Assembly (NCBI GenBank): GCA_951394405.1
Contig: OX596342.1
Location: forward strand, 1,612,001 to 1,676,000
Source of the DNA: Coprinellus micaceus
Lineage: Eukaryota > Basidiomycota > Agaricomycetes > Agaricales > Psathyrellaceae
Direction: 5' to 3'
DNA length: 64,000 bases
Shown piece by piece: positions 33,000-44,261 of the stretch. Below the pieces are notes generated by a model. That model was not told the origin of the DNA, did no database searches, and saw only the letters and a program-made list of their open reading frames with translations. The number at the start of each line of letters is the position of its first letter. Position 1 is the first letter of the stretch. A program made the translations under genes and the position numbers.

Positions 33000-34245
33000 T
33001 TACGGAGCAACCTTCGCCACCTTCTTGGCCTTCGGCGTCTGCTTCATCCCACGAGCCATCTTCATCGCCTTCTTAAACCTCTGAATATCCTGCTTCAAAT
33101 CCCTCTTCTTCAACCCCCTCCCATGCACCTCCTCCTCCCCATTCGCTATCCTCTGCTCCCTCGCCCTATCCTTCGGCATCCTCGCCAGCTGGGACTTGCT
33201 CCTCAATCTTGGGCGGCGCTGCACGTACCATTCCCAGGCGTACCGGATGAGGGCGCCGTCGGCGTCGTAGGGCGTCGGAATCTCCGAGTAACCGGGGCGG
33301 GCAGTGGGGTGACGCACGTAGATGGCGGAGCAGGTCGAGAATTGGGGCTCAATGTAAGCGGGGATGAAGAGCCAGGGGGAGGCGTAGTGGGGGAGGGAGA
33401 AGGGGGTGTATTTCGGCTTGGCGAAGATCACGACGGGTGATGACGAGGGCTCGCTGGCGGGCTTGGCCTCTGAACCCTCAGGTTTCTTGGGTTCGAAGTA
33501 GCGCGCGATGACATCGTCTTGCTCCGTGGGTGACTTTTTGAAGAACCGAATGGCGTCCGGGTTGACAGTGACCATGTCTCCAGGTGCAAGCCGTGTATTC
33601 GCGTCCGTGTGCTGGCAATACCATGAGAGACATACACAAAACACCACGCAATAGTACACACCTTTTTACCGTTCAGGTACACATCCCCGTGAATAACCAA
33701 CCTCCTGGCCTCATACACACTATGCGTGAAACAACACCGGAAGATGAACACGTCAATCCTCCTCTCGACCTCTGCCACCATTAAACTCCCTACGGGTGCC
33801 ATACCCTTCTTGTCAATCTCCTCCTCAAAGTCCTTCTCCCTCTCCTTCCTACGCGCGAACTCGGCGAGCTCCGCCTTGTCGTCCGACGCGGGGGTGTTAT
33901 ACCGCGCGGGACGCACGTCCGGCAGCGTCTCGGGGAGGTACCACCGCTTGAAGATCTTTTCAGGGATGAAGTCGCCGTGGTAGGCACGCACGAGAGCCTT
34001 GGACTTCCAGCGCTGTTGGAACAGTGTCGTCTGGGCCGTAATTCGGAAACGGAGGTCGTCGGCTGCGGGTCCAGCTGTTCGTCGCCAAAGGTTGTACAAG
34101 TTTTTGGGAGCCCAACTCTATATGACGCCAATTCAAAGTATTCCAGGTCGATATGTGAGCGCCCCGGAGCGGTATTGAGCGCCAACATGGCACGTACCAT
34201 ACGAGGAAGGGCCCTCCGAATGCTGAATACACCTCTATCCCTCAT
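33000..34245 (-). CDS. NAM9: Mitochondrial small ribosomal subunit protein uS4m (Nam9)
   Basis: Structural protein of the mitochondrial 37S subunit that contacts the 5' domain of small-subunit rRNA. Exon 1 is MRDRGVFSIRRALPRM. After a splice the protein reads SWAPKNLYNLWRRTAGP, LFQQRWKSKALVRAYHGDF and FKRWYLPETLPDVRP, all characteristic of fungal Nam9. The S4 RNA-binding domain is RIDVFIFRCCFTHSVYEARR, followed by LVIHGDVYLNGKK and, across an intron, RLAPGDMVTVNPDAIRF. The basic C-terminal tail (DIQRFKKAMKMARGMKQTP...AKVAP) is usual. Complete and apparently intact. Confidence 0.93.
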
Positions 34246-34592
34246 CGTTCCGTCCTTCTAGCGCTCTTCTAGGTGTAGCACGCGAGCCGTGGCCAGTCGG
34301 GCTGCGTGGTCGTTGTCGTCGTCGTCGGGGAGGAGGTCTGTTCCGTCACCGTTCGTTGGCAGAAAATTCGTGATCGGCAGTTCTCTCACAGATCATGTGA
34401 CGCCGTCGCGTCAATTGACCGCGCTGGAGGAGACGCGCCGCCAGACTCTTTGAAACGCACTGAATAATGTCTTTGAATTGGGGCTGTTATACAGAAAGAA
34501 AAGGAATTCATCCGAGGCAAACGCCAAGCTTCCAAACCGTGCGGTATCGTGAGAGGCGAGCCCTAAAGACGCCCAATCCCCTCACATTCGCC
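34246..34592. other. Intergenic region
   Basis: Holds the Nam9 promoter. A CGT-rich microsatellite-like run is at about 34311-34330. No gene seen. Confidence 0.4.
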
Positions 34593-35386
34593 TTACGGTC
34601 GCATTCGCCAGCCACTCCCCCTCACCATACGCTCCTCCAGGCAACGTAGAATACAACTCCCCCAGAGGTAATACACTTCCCTCTTCTGCATCTTCACCAA
34701 ATGTCTGGGAAGGTACACGACCAAAAACGTAACCAGGAGGGATCGCGAAGAATGCCACTGGGGGGAGAGAAGATGTCAGTGAGCGAGGCAAGGCACGCGT
34801 TGTCTAGGGACTGTGTTATTGCGAAAGGGGTCACAAGAATGGGTGAAGAGGAGAGCCAATATCGAACCGGGTCGAAGTAAAGCGGCGGGCGAGGGAGGAT
34901 ATACTTACTGACGACCCACCGCTCCCAAGTCTCCATAACTGCCAACGCGAAGGTACCCTCGAACCACATCCTCCATCTCCAAAGGTACACCGCGAGTTTT
35001 CTCTTGCTCTTATCCAGCATCCTCGCGTAGAGGTGGTCTGGCTTTGGCGGGGGCAACTTGTATGGCAACGCGCGCGGGTTCGACGCGAGCTCCGAGACTC
35101 GCATGTTCATCCTGAAGCTGGAGACGTCCTCTTGGTGAGGTCTGAAGCTGGCGGAGGACGTGGCGAATGCGGTGGAGAACATCGACATGGCGGGGTCGGA
35201 TGGGTCGTGTGGGGTCTGCTGAGAGCTTGAGAGGTGAATATGACCGTTGGCCTCTAGGCGGGGCTGCTTGTCGTATAACCTGTATCTCGCTCGAGTCCCC
35301 GCGTCGATTCCTGCGTACCGAAGGAAGGTATCGGGGTCGTAGACGAGGGCCCTATCTGTGTGAGGCACAAAGCAAGGGCAACTCAA
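34593..35386 (-). CDS. Serine palmitoyltransferase small-subunit-like protein (paralogue A)
   Basis: Resembles the SPT_ssu-like family, small ER membrane proteins that activate serine palmitoyltransferase, the first enzyme of sphingolipid synthesis. After a long polar N-terminus of about 150 residues comes YLWRWRMWFEGTFALAVMETWE, matching the first helix and the LEPWE signature (here METWE). After one intron the second helix and tail read LLVTFLVVYLPRHLVKMQKR then YYLWG, equal to the PQH/YYLWG end of the family. That join needs the donor GTCAGT; a stronger GTAAGT four bases downstream would shift the frame to an unrelated tail. The stop is TAA at 34593. Tandem with paralogue B. Confidence 0.65.
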
Positions 35387-36382
35387 GATCGTGAAACGCC
35401 CCTCTACTCCGCGATTAATATAGACCCCAAATTAGTTGTCTACAGTCCGACAACGACCGGACTCCCTGCCCAAAGTCGTCGGCACGAATCATGGCAGGCG
35501 CTTCCGCCGCTGCTATGTGCGATCATTGGGATCCCCCTCACTTCCCATGCATGCTGAACGGTTTCTGCTCTAACTGCGACATCAGGTGGTCAGTTGGACG
35601 TTAGGTGGGTGTACAGAATGGCAGGTTCGGGCAGGAGACTCACTAAGGAACTGGCATGGCACGTGTAAGCGGCATTCTCTTCCTCCTCGTTCTCATTGGG
35701 AGGCACCTATTCGCACCTATTCGCCGGATCACTTAAATTCCACGAATGATCGTCCCATGGCCAGCGGGCACTTGGATACACCCAACGCGAGCCCCTTCGC
35801 ATAAACCACACAATATATATCGACGCCATCTCTGCGGCCGTTCTTTGCAGCGTTGGGGTGGACAGGAAAAGCAGCCCGGGAACGCCAGCGAAGGTAGAAG
35901 ACAGCCCTCGAAATTCTTCCGTGCCCTCAGAAACCCTCTAGGCCGCTATCCTTGCTCAAACCATGTAGCGGACCTATCCGTACGCGCACTTCCTTCCAGA
36001 ATGGTTCAAGCCTCACGACTCTATTATTCTATTACCGTGTGCCCTGTTCCAGAAAGAGGTCAGCGGACGAACCAAGAGCAGCGGTGTGAACGACTCACGA
36101 ATGAATACAACAACCTCCCGCCCATAGTCAACCAAGCAGACAAATTCCAATCCAGAACAGATGGAAGGTCAGATACAACGAAACATCGAATGGGAAGCAC
36201 CAGGAAGCTTCAGGAAGTTTGAAGCAAGGTATAAAAGATCTACAGAAGAAAAGGACAACAATTATTAGGGAGGAGCAAGATAGGCCGGGCGTTTAAAGAG
36301 GTATAATATAGAAGTCTTGAATGGGTAGGGGAGGGCTGTAACCGGGATCCAGAGAGCTACCATCTCCGCAGCAAGGAGAAAC
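35387..36382. other. Intergenic between the two SPT small-subunit-like genes
   Basis: About 1 kb with no supported gene; several short overlapping frames in all phases look like chance. Confidence 0.4.
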
Positions 36383-37011
36383 CTAGAGCTCCTGGAGGAC
36401 AGAGGCTCCTCCGGCTGCAGGGGTGGCGTGGTCGTGGTAGAGCTGTGATATCCACTGCCAGAGCAGGCGTTCGTCGCCTTCCCGACCCATGAGGTAGTAG
36501 CTTGCACGGCGGGCCATTCGAGCGATGTAGCGAGGGAAGTATTTGATGATAGCGGATGTGCAGAGGGCGGACATGACGACGAAGATGCAGACTATGGAGA
36601 CGGAAACGAAATATACGGTCAGACTTGCTCATACTCGAAACCGTATGGCCAGGAGGGTTATGGAATTGAGGGGATTCAAGGGAGGTCCGTAGGGCAGTCT
36701 GCGCTCGGTGTCGTGGTGACACCCTGACCGCACACGACCGCCTGCAAAGGATAGAACGCAGTAGACTCACCCATCATGATCTTCTCCCAAGGCTCCAACA
36801 TCGACAACACAAACGTCGCCTCAAACCACATCCTCCACCTCCAAAAGAACACGTTCACTGACCCACTTGGCCGGCGCGTGAAGTCGTTATTGGGCTTCCT
36901 CGGCGGCAAAGCCTTCGTAGGGTGGTAAATCTCCTCCACCGCAGCCGACCGCCTCGACGTAGCCCCCAAAGTGCTTGAAGATGAGCTCGAAGCCGTGGAC
37001 TTCATTGACAT
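36383..37011 (-). CDS. Serine palmitoyltransferase small-subunit-like protein (paralogue B)
   Basis: Two exons. An N-terminal Ser-rich tail of about 50 residues (MSMKSTASSSSSSTLGATS...) precedes FFWRWRMWFEATFVLSMLEP and WEKIMM, which carries the exact LEPWE signature of the SPT_ssu-like family. A phase-1 intron joins to VCIFVVMSALCTSAIIKYFP, the second helix, with PRY in place of PQH, then ARMARRASYYLMG and a tail ending SVLQEL. Two helices and the 24-residue spacing from PWE to PRY match known small subunits. The expected role is in the ER, boosting and tuning serine palmitoyltransferase. Paralogue A lies downstream on the same strand. Confidence 0.75.
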
Positions 37012-38070
37012 ATTAGATTTGGCGGCAGAGGCGTAGATGTGTGATATCGTCGTGCGGGGAGTCGTAGGGCACCCGAGCGTGGAGTGGGGCTTTAGTAGCG
37101 TATTCAGGGTATCTCGATTCGTGAGTAAACGTTGAGGAAGAGGTGGGTTGGTCCTGGTGGTGGTGGTGGTGAGGAAGAATGAAAAGTGGCGTGTGCACCG
37201 GGTTTGTGTCGACGAGACTACCGGGCCAGCCCTGCCATCAAATTGTCATTGCAGCTGAGCCGATCGCCTGCCCTAACCCTACCGCTGTCACCCCTTGCTC
37301 TTCGACCACCATCATGGCATCCACAACGCCGTACCATATGCTCCAGAGCACCACCTACTGCTTAAGGGACATTTTCCTGGCCCCCTTGAGCCCATAAGGG
37401 TCCTGCGATGTAATTCCGAGCACCCCCAGGCACAGTGGCTGGGGAAACATCTCCCAGTTTCTGTTCCCCGCTTGCCGCAAGTTGAATCTTAGCCCACTCG
37501 CCACACAAAGATCTATCAGCGACTGGAACAGACCTCGTCTGTAAAAATTTCACGATACCAACAACTAGGATCGTCCTTGCGAGATGTATCAGCCACGACT
37601 TCGCCGGAGCCCGAGTTCTCTCTGACTTGAGGCGATGACACAACCACAACCGTTTGACAACTGCGTACCACCGCAAGATCTCCCCCGACGACATCGTCTC
37701 CACCACCTTGTGGTCGTGTTACACAAGCCAGTCCGCTGCAAGACGGTCAGAAGCACCAAATGGCGCCGAACAGCCTTGGGTGTGGGGAAGCAAAAAGAAG
37801 GATCTTTTGTCGGAATATTAACCCAAATAGCATCTCTTGAAGATCAGCGACAACTTATCCCAGCTTATCCCAACCCTCCAAGGCTCTATGTCGGGAGCCC
37901 TTGCCTTCTAGTACTTCCCCTGCTCTGACTTCGCGACCAATTGTGCAAGTGATGCAAGCGAACAAGCCGGATCGGTCTGTCCGTCACCATAGAAAGGCTC
38001 CTCACTGGTACATAAGCCAGGGTCAGCGGGCAGGACCCAGCTGGATACTTGCTGAACTTACTATCCCACC
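37012..38070. other. Intergenic, divergent promoter region
   Basis: 1.06 kb between paralogue B (minus) and the SRPBCC gene (plus). A short TGG microsatellite is at 37158-37174. No gene seen. Confidence 0.4.
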
Positions 38071-38766
38071 ATGAGCTTAGTTCGTCCTTCGCTGGCCGCC
38101 CGCGATGGGCCCCGACTTCCGCCGGACCCCAGCAGTGGTGTTTTCATGGCGTCCGGTAGCAGCACCATCAATGCGACGCGAGACCAAGTATGGGAAGTTT
38201 TGTTAGATTTCAGTGCCTATCGAGAGTGGTGAGTTGAATTCCTGCCATTACAATGCACCCACTGAGGATGTCTGGTTTCGCAGGAATCCCTTCGTGTAAG
38301 TCAGCCCTCTATATCTCTCTCAGTATCATCCCTTCTAAACGTACCATCTAGCCGCGCTCAGAACGTCGCTGACTCCAAACGCAACCCCCTCCCCGACTCC
38401 TCCTTCGCCGAAGGGCTCTTCCTCGACATAACCCAAGTCCACATCCCCCCTTCCCTCTCCGACGACGTGCCCTTCTGGACGAAGGCCGCCACATTCGAGA
38501 AGATCATCGCCGCCGACAAGAGCAACTACACCGTCGCATGGGAGTTGAATGAGTGGTATGTGCCCGACAAGGTCCTTCATGCGGAGAGGTGGTCGATGGT
38601 ATGGGATGCGGGGAATGGGCAGACGGAGTATTTGTCTTATGAGGTGTTTAATGGGGGGCTGGCGTATGTGGTGGAGGCAGCTATGAAGAAGGGGTTGGAG
38701 GAGGGGTTTAAGGCTCAGGCTGATGCGTTGAAAGCTCGTGTAGAGTCCCTGAACGCGACGGACTAA
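38071..38766 (+). CDS. SRPBCC (START/polyketide-cyclase-fold) protein
   Basis: Three exons: 38071-38228, a 12-base micro-exon 38284-38295, and 38352-38766. They sum to 194 residues. The opening strand and helix read VFMASGSSTINATRDQVWEV then LLDFSAYREWNPFVR, the classic SRPBCC pattern in which a steroid, lipid or other hydrophobic ligand sits in a helix-grip pocket. The later part, WELNEWYVPDKVLHAERWSM and TEYLSYEVFNGGLAYVV, supports the fold. It ends VESLNATD with no signal peptide. Ligand unknown. It could be a lipid-binding or cyclase-like protein. Confidence 0.75.
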
Positions 38767-40428
38767 AGCAGGGTTGGGTACCATCGTGATGTAATGACAG
38801 AACAACGCCCTGCCCCCACTCCATAAGGCAGGGGAGGTATGCGTAGCGCGGGGGAATTCCCAAGAAATGATTCGGGTGTTGGCGAGCGTGCAAAGAGGAC
38901 ACGTCCGAAGGATTACCCGCCAAGAACACGGACGAGGAGGTGCAATCGCAGCTGTCGCCTCGTGTCAGGTTTTTGGATGGCTCATGGAAATGTCAAGAAC
39001 AAGGACGATGTAGTGCTGGTCAGAACGAGGATCGGCACTGGAGATGTGGTTGTTATCGCGGGACCAACATGAGATATCCAGCCACGAGCCCGAGAGGATA
39101 ACCGACGGGGAGGTGGGAACAATGTAGAGGGAAATTTATCGCCAGATAGGAGCGTCGAGGTCTGGGGGTTCTGCTCCCATGGACGATCAAGATCAGGAGG
39201 CGCATCATCGGAATTTTAGCGCCCACCACCACCAAAAGTAGTATTTGGCAGTGTTGTCTTCCAACGTTGTTGCCGTTGTGGCCCTTATCTAGCCGAGAAT
39301 TTGAATTGGGGATTCGATTTTCATTCGGAATTCCTTTGAGAGAAGACTCCATCTCCCACAAGGTTTCGAGGAGACGGTGCTCCTTCGGACTGAACGAATC
39401 GACGGCCGAAAGCCACGAGTCCGTATCTTATCGCTCGTGTGACTTGCGAATGAGCGCTCAACGTACAATCTCCAGCACTTTATTTGAACGGCATCAGTGA
39501 GTGTTGGAGGATGAGATAGACACGGGTGCGATAAGAAGAATGAGGCCCCGCATCAGGAAGTTAGACGCTCGAACTTGATACACATAGCGAGACATAGCGT
39601 TACTGAGTGTTGGCGTTTGAGCGCTGGTGACGGTGGCGTGCATTGTCCCTGCTGTAAGATAAGTGCTCACATAAGTAACATGCGATAGGTTGATTGGACC
39701 TAAGTCGTAGACAGTGGGCTGCGGGCATTCTGAGCACCAGAACGATGGCGGGCGTTCCTGATCGCATTCCGAAGTTTAAACGCTTCGAACCTTGCTTCCA
39801 GCTTAATTTCTTCGGGTTGTGCATTTTGGGCGATTCAAGGGGTGAGCGATGCTGTAAGATGTCGAGGCAGGGGCTTGGAGCTTTGGGGTATTATTTCACT
39901 GGACCTTCAATAAACCAATGAACATGACGAGATAAGGGAGTTCCTGGGAGATGGGCCGAGCCATCAAGGTGTGTAATATCGGTGGAGATTCAATGGTATA
40001 GTTGCCGCAGAATACATTTCGTTCGGGCACGCAATTGCGGTTGGGTGGCTATCCTAGTCAAGCCAGGGAAGTTGCGATTTCTCTCGAAATTCGACTGGTA
40101 GATACTGTTGAGGGGGACTAGTCACCACGGTAAGGCTTACAGTCTTCCGGCCTACTAGTGTTTCCCACATTATAACTAAAAACAATGCGGATGGGCCCAT
40201 TGGCGCACACTTAGGCGCGGGATGGAGGTTTCTCCCTCGGAGAATGCCGAGCATACCGTGGGAACCTGTTCTTGTGTTGCTGCTGCCAGAATGACTCCGT
40301 GTCCCGCGCTCCTCGTCTTCCTCCACATCGACTATGCCGTACTACGTGCTGCGGCGAGCACCCCTCGAAGCCCGCTCAACGCTCTATTCTAGATATGGGA
40401 TACGATGAAGAAACTAGACTTCTAGGCG
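38767..40428. other. Intergenic region
   Basis: About 1.7 kb. No frame shows family features, splicing logic or codon bias that would support a gene. It contains the 3' flank of the SRPBCC gene and the distal promoter of the urea transporter. Confidence 0.4.
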
Positions 40429-40702
40429 CTATCTCGAGACTTCGACCCCAAGTTGCATCAACAATTGACTCCGTGCCTTCGTCCTTATCTCGAGGTTTTG
40501 ACTTCCCCACCTTCGAATCCAGTTCGGTTCCCAACTTTGGAACTCTACAGGAGCTTACAGGGGATACTCGTTATCTACCTTGCGATCCCCCGGGAAAATC
40601 GTCAAATTGACAATCGAGACTATCCCCACTCGTGGAATACTTCCAGCTGTTATCTAGACGTCCTGGGCAGTCGATAATGACTATGCAGTGGCTTCATATA
40701 AA
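40429..40702 (+). promoter_or_regulatory. GATA-rich promoter with TATA box of the urea transporter
   Basis: Four HGATAR sites, all on the minus strand: CTATCT at 40429-40434, and TTATCT at 40485-40490, 40571-40576 and 40650-40655. A TATAAAA box follows at 40696-40702, about 105 bases before the ATG. Clustered GATA sites are the binding signature of AreA/Nit2-type activators, which control urea uptake in fungi under nitrogen limitation. The sites are seen; the regulation is inferred. Confidence 0.55.
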
Positions 40703-40805
40703 AGGTGTACCCGCTTCGAGCTTGTCTTCTCGTGCTCGCCTCGCCGACCCTTGTCGAGTCTTGCCCTCCCAGTCGTAACAAGCGCGACGGACTGTTCACA
40801 CAACC

Positions 40806-43238
40806 ATGCCTGATTATCTCCTTCCACAAGGTGCCGGCTATGGAGTCGTCGTCGGTACGTTCATCTCTTGTTCGATTCTAGGATGGTCGCTCACAGCATC
40901 TCTAGGGATTGGTCTTTTCTTCAGTGCCTTCATGATTATGTTGACGGCCATCCAAGCTCGTTACACTGGGTTCTCGCCCAAGAACTCTGAGGAGTTCACC
41001 AGCGCTTCTCGTAGCATCAAGCCTGGTTTGATTGCCTCTGGTATCGTTTCGGCCTGGACATGGGCGGCTACTCTTGTAAGCACTCCTTCCTCTCATGAGC
41101 CTGGCTGTTCGCTCAGACCGTCATCTATACAGTTGCAAAGTAGTGCCGTCGCCTACAAGTTTGGCATCTCAGGCCCTTGGTGGTATGGTGCTGGTGCGAC
41201 TGTCCAAATCTTGCTCTTTGCCATGGTGAGCGCCCTTCAACATGAAGGTCAGGTTCGGCCGCTCAAATTCCATGTCTCTTCTAGCTGGCTGCTAAGCTCA
41301 AGCTCAACGCCCCTTACGCTCACACTTGGCTCGAGATCATTGGTGCTCGGTGGGGGAAGGTTGCTCATGGTGTCTTCATGTTCTTCGGGTACGTCACCTT
41401 GGCTCTGGGTCGATCTCAGTCTCTCAAAAATAAATTATAGTCTTGCTACGAACATCATCGTCAGCTCCATGTTGGTTCTCGGTGGTTCCGCCACTGTGAC
41501 TGACCTCACCGGCATGCACACCATCGCGGCTTGTTTCCTCATTCCCGCGGGAGTCGCCATTTACGTTGTTGTCGGTGGTATGCGATCCACCCTTCTCTGC
41601 GACTACACGCACACGACTGCCCTCTTCGCGATTATCCTCACCTTCATCTTCACCGTCTACGCCACGAGCGACAAGATTGGAAGTCCCAAGAAGATGCACG
41701 AATTGCTCACCGCCGTGTCAGTTCACACCCCCGTAAGCGGAAACGCCCATGGCTCGTATGTCACGATGAGGTCAAAGAACGGTCTCATCTTCGGTGTTAT
41801 CAACATCATCGGAAACTTCGCCACTGTGTTCCAGGACCAGGCCTACTGGCAGCGTGCTATTGCCAGCCGGCCCGGAACCACCGTCAAGGCCTACCTCCTT
41901 GGTGGCCTTGCGTGGTTCGCCATTCCCTTCACCTTCGCCACCACCCTCGGCCTTGCTGCTGTCGCCTTGAAGGGAGATGTCGACATGAAGGTTCTGACCC
42001 CCGCCGACGTCTCTGCTGGTCTTCCCGCCTCCGCCGCCGCCGCCGCTCTCCTTGGCAAGTCCGGTGCTACCGCCATTCTCATCCTGCTCTTCTTGGCCGT
42101 CACTAGCGCTTGCTCCGCCGAGCTCATCGCCGTGTCTTCCCTCCTAACCTACGACGTCTATAAGGCCTACATCAATCCTCGTGCTACCGAAGAGCAGATC
42201 CTCCGCGTCGGCCATGCCGGCGTCGTCTTCTACGCCATCGTTTGCGGTGTCGCTGGAACCATCTTCTACTACATTGGAATTTCCATGGGTTGGCTCTACG
42301 TATGTTCTCTCCGTTTCTTGCCTTTCCCGGCGTCCCAACTGAGTCACCATTTCATCATAGACCTTCATGGGTGTCCTCCTTGGGTCCGCCGTCGTCCCAA
42401 TCGCCCTTGCCATTACCTGGCGCAAGGCCAACAAGTGGGGCTGCATTGGTGGATCCATCGCTGGACTTCTCCTCGGTATTGTCGCCTGGCTCGTCACAGC
42501 TGCAACCCGCCATGACGGCGCCCTCACTGTCGAGACCACTGGCGGTGACTACGAGATGTTGGCCGGTAACCTCGCCGCGATTGGTGTCGGTGGCATTATT
42601 TCCACCGTTGTGTCCTACATCGTACGTCCCAACAATTTGTGTTCGTTCGTTTCTTCACCTAACCGCGACTTGGTCTCGCAGTGGCCTGAGGACTTCGACT
42701 GGGAGGCTACCCGGTCCATCAACAAGCCCGTCGTCCCTGAGTCCGAGAAGGTTGCCGAGGATAGCGATAGCGACAAGAAGGGTGCCGAGGTCGCCGTCAG
42801 CACCAAGGCCGCCTCCATCGCCGACTCATTCGATAGGACAGAGGAGGACAAGGAGCTCGACCCCGTTGCGCTTACCAAGGCTTTCAAATTCGCCTCCTGG
42901 TCGTCCATCGCGCTCTTTGTCATACTTATCCTCATTATCCCCCTTCCTCTCTTCTTCTCCCAGCACGTATATGGTGTGGGAGGCTTCACGGGATGGGTCG
43001 TCGTCGGTATCATCTGGACCTTCCTCTCTTCGTTTGCCGTTGTCATCTACCCTCTATGGGAGAGCAGGGCTGCCATCGCACAGATTTCGAAGGGCGCGTT
43101 CAAGGTGAGGTTGATGTCAAATATTGGGAGATCCGTTTGGCTGATGAGTACATTTTCTCATAGGACCTCTTCCAAAAGGGCAGTGGCAAATTCGTCGCTG
43201 AGAAACCCAGCACGACTGGTGATCCGGCTCAAGTTTAA
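40806..43238 (+). CDS. DUR3: Urea / polyamine active transporter, DUR3 type (sodium:solute symporter family)
   Basis: High-affinity plasma-membrane urea importer. Multi-exon. Starts MPDYLLPQGAGYGVVVG, joined to IGLFFSAFMIMLTAIQARYT. The solute-symporter landmarks follow: SEEFTSASRSIKPGLIASGI, VSAWTWAATL, AYKFGISGPWWYGAGATVQI, TWLEIIGARWG, ATNIIVSSMLVLGGSATVTD, GMHTIAACFLIPAGVAIYVV, then FATVFQDQAYWQRAIASRP and AWFAIPFTFATTLGLAAVAL. The late part, TAILILLFLAVTSACSAELI and AVSSLLTYDVYKAYINP, is strongly DUR3-like. About fifteen membrane helices are expected. It ends GDPAQV. The C-terminal third carries an acidic cytosolic loop with Ser-rich stretches that may be phosphorylated. Confidence 0.93.
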
Positions 43239-44261
43239 GCGACTCGTCCTTTTCCGCCCCAGCCATCGTTTCTTTCTTGCTATCTCGCCCACGCTATTAT
43301 GTCTAATGTCGTTAATGCGATACTGTACCCCTTTGCACACAGACTACAGTGCAAGGCTCGTCACGATTCTTTACTCTCTCATGCCTTGTTACCGACCATG
43401 TATTAGTATCCGTAGATTACTGGAATTCAAAAAACACTCGGAACATCAAATCCAAGGCATGAGGGAGCGCAGTGTGAGGTGTTCACAAACTGTAACCCCA
43501 TAGCTGATTCAGAACCCTTTCTGCAAACACCTCCGTTCGATGTTGAATAGTTCCTCCTCCCGATTCATGTTGGCCTTGTCAGGGTCGGTGGGCTTTATTC
43601 CCACGGAGGCCCGCTCATCTTCAACCTCCTTGTCTCATCCTCACTCAGATCCATGCCGTTATGTCAGGCAGTTCCAGGCGTCGCAGTTTGTACGTTGAAA
43701 GGATAAAATATCGTACGAACTCCGGGATTCAACGTCGTAATGGACATTTACCCTGCATTTTCAGCATGGAACCAGGGACAATGGGTTGAGGCCGAGAGGG
43801 ATTCACAATGAGGTGAGTCTGAAGGTGATATGCAGTATCTACTACGTACTGAAGCCTTCTTCCAGCACTCGAAGGTCTTTCTCATACCCGAATTCTACGG
43901 ACTCTCTCATGCTCGCATCGCGGCCCCCAGGGTCGGGTTCATCCTTTCACGGCCCCCCACCACGGGGGCTTCTGCAACGAGAATCGCAGCGTTACAAAGG
44001 TGGCCCTAAATGACCTCCGGCGCGTCGAAAATAGCGAGACTCTTTGCCTCGGCTCCAGGGCTGCATCTTCTCGTCAAGTGACCTCTCAACTAAGCGTTCT
44101 TCCAGGGTTTTCGCGCTGAGATGGCCTTCTGCTGGAGGCGTTACGGCAGCAAGATGCACAACCGCAGGAACGCTGGAGGACCAATATAAATCCACGCTCT
44201 AGTGAAGCTATTCCTTTCCCGGAAGACGGATTATCCCAGGATCGCTACTGCAGGTTAGGCT
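43239..44261. other. Intergenic region
   Basis: About 1 kb between two plus-strand genes. No supported gene or repeat. Confidence 0.4.
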
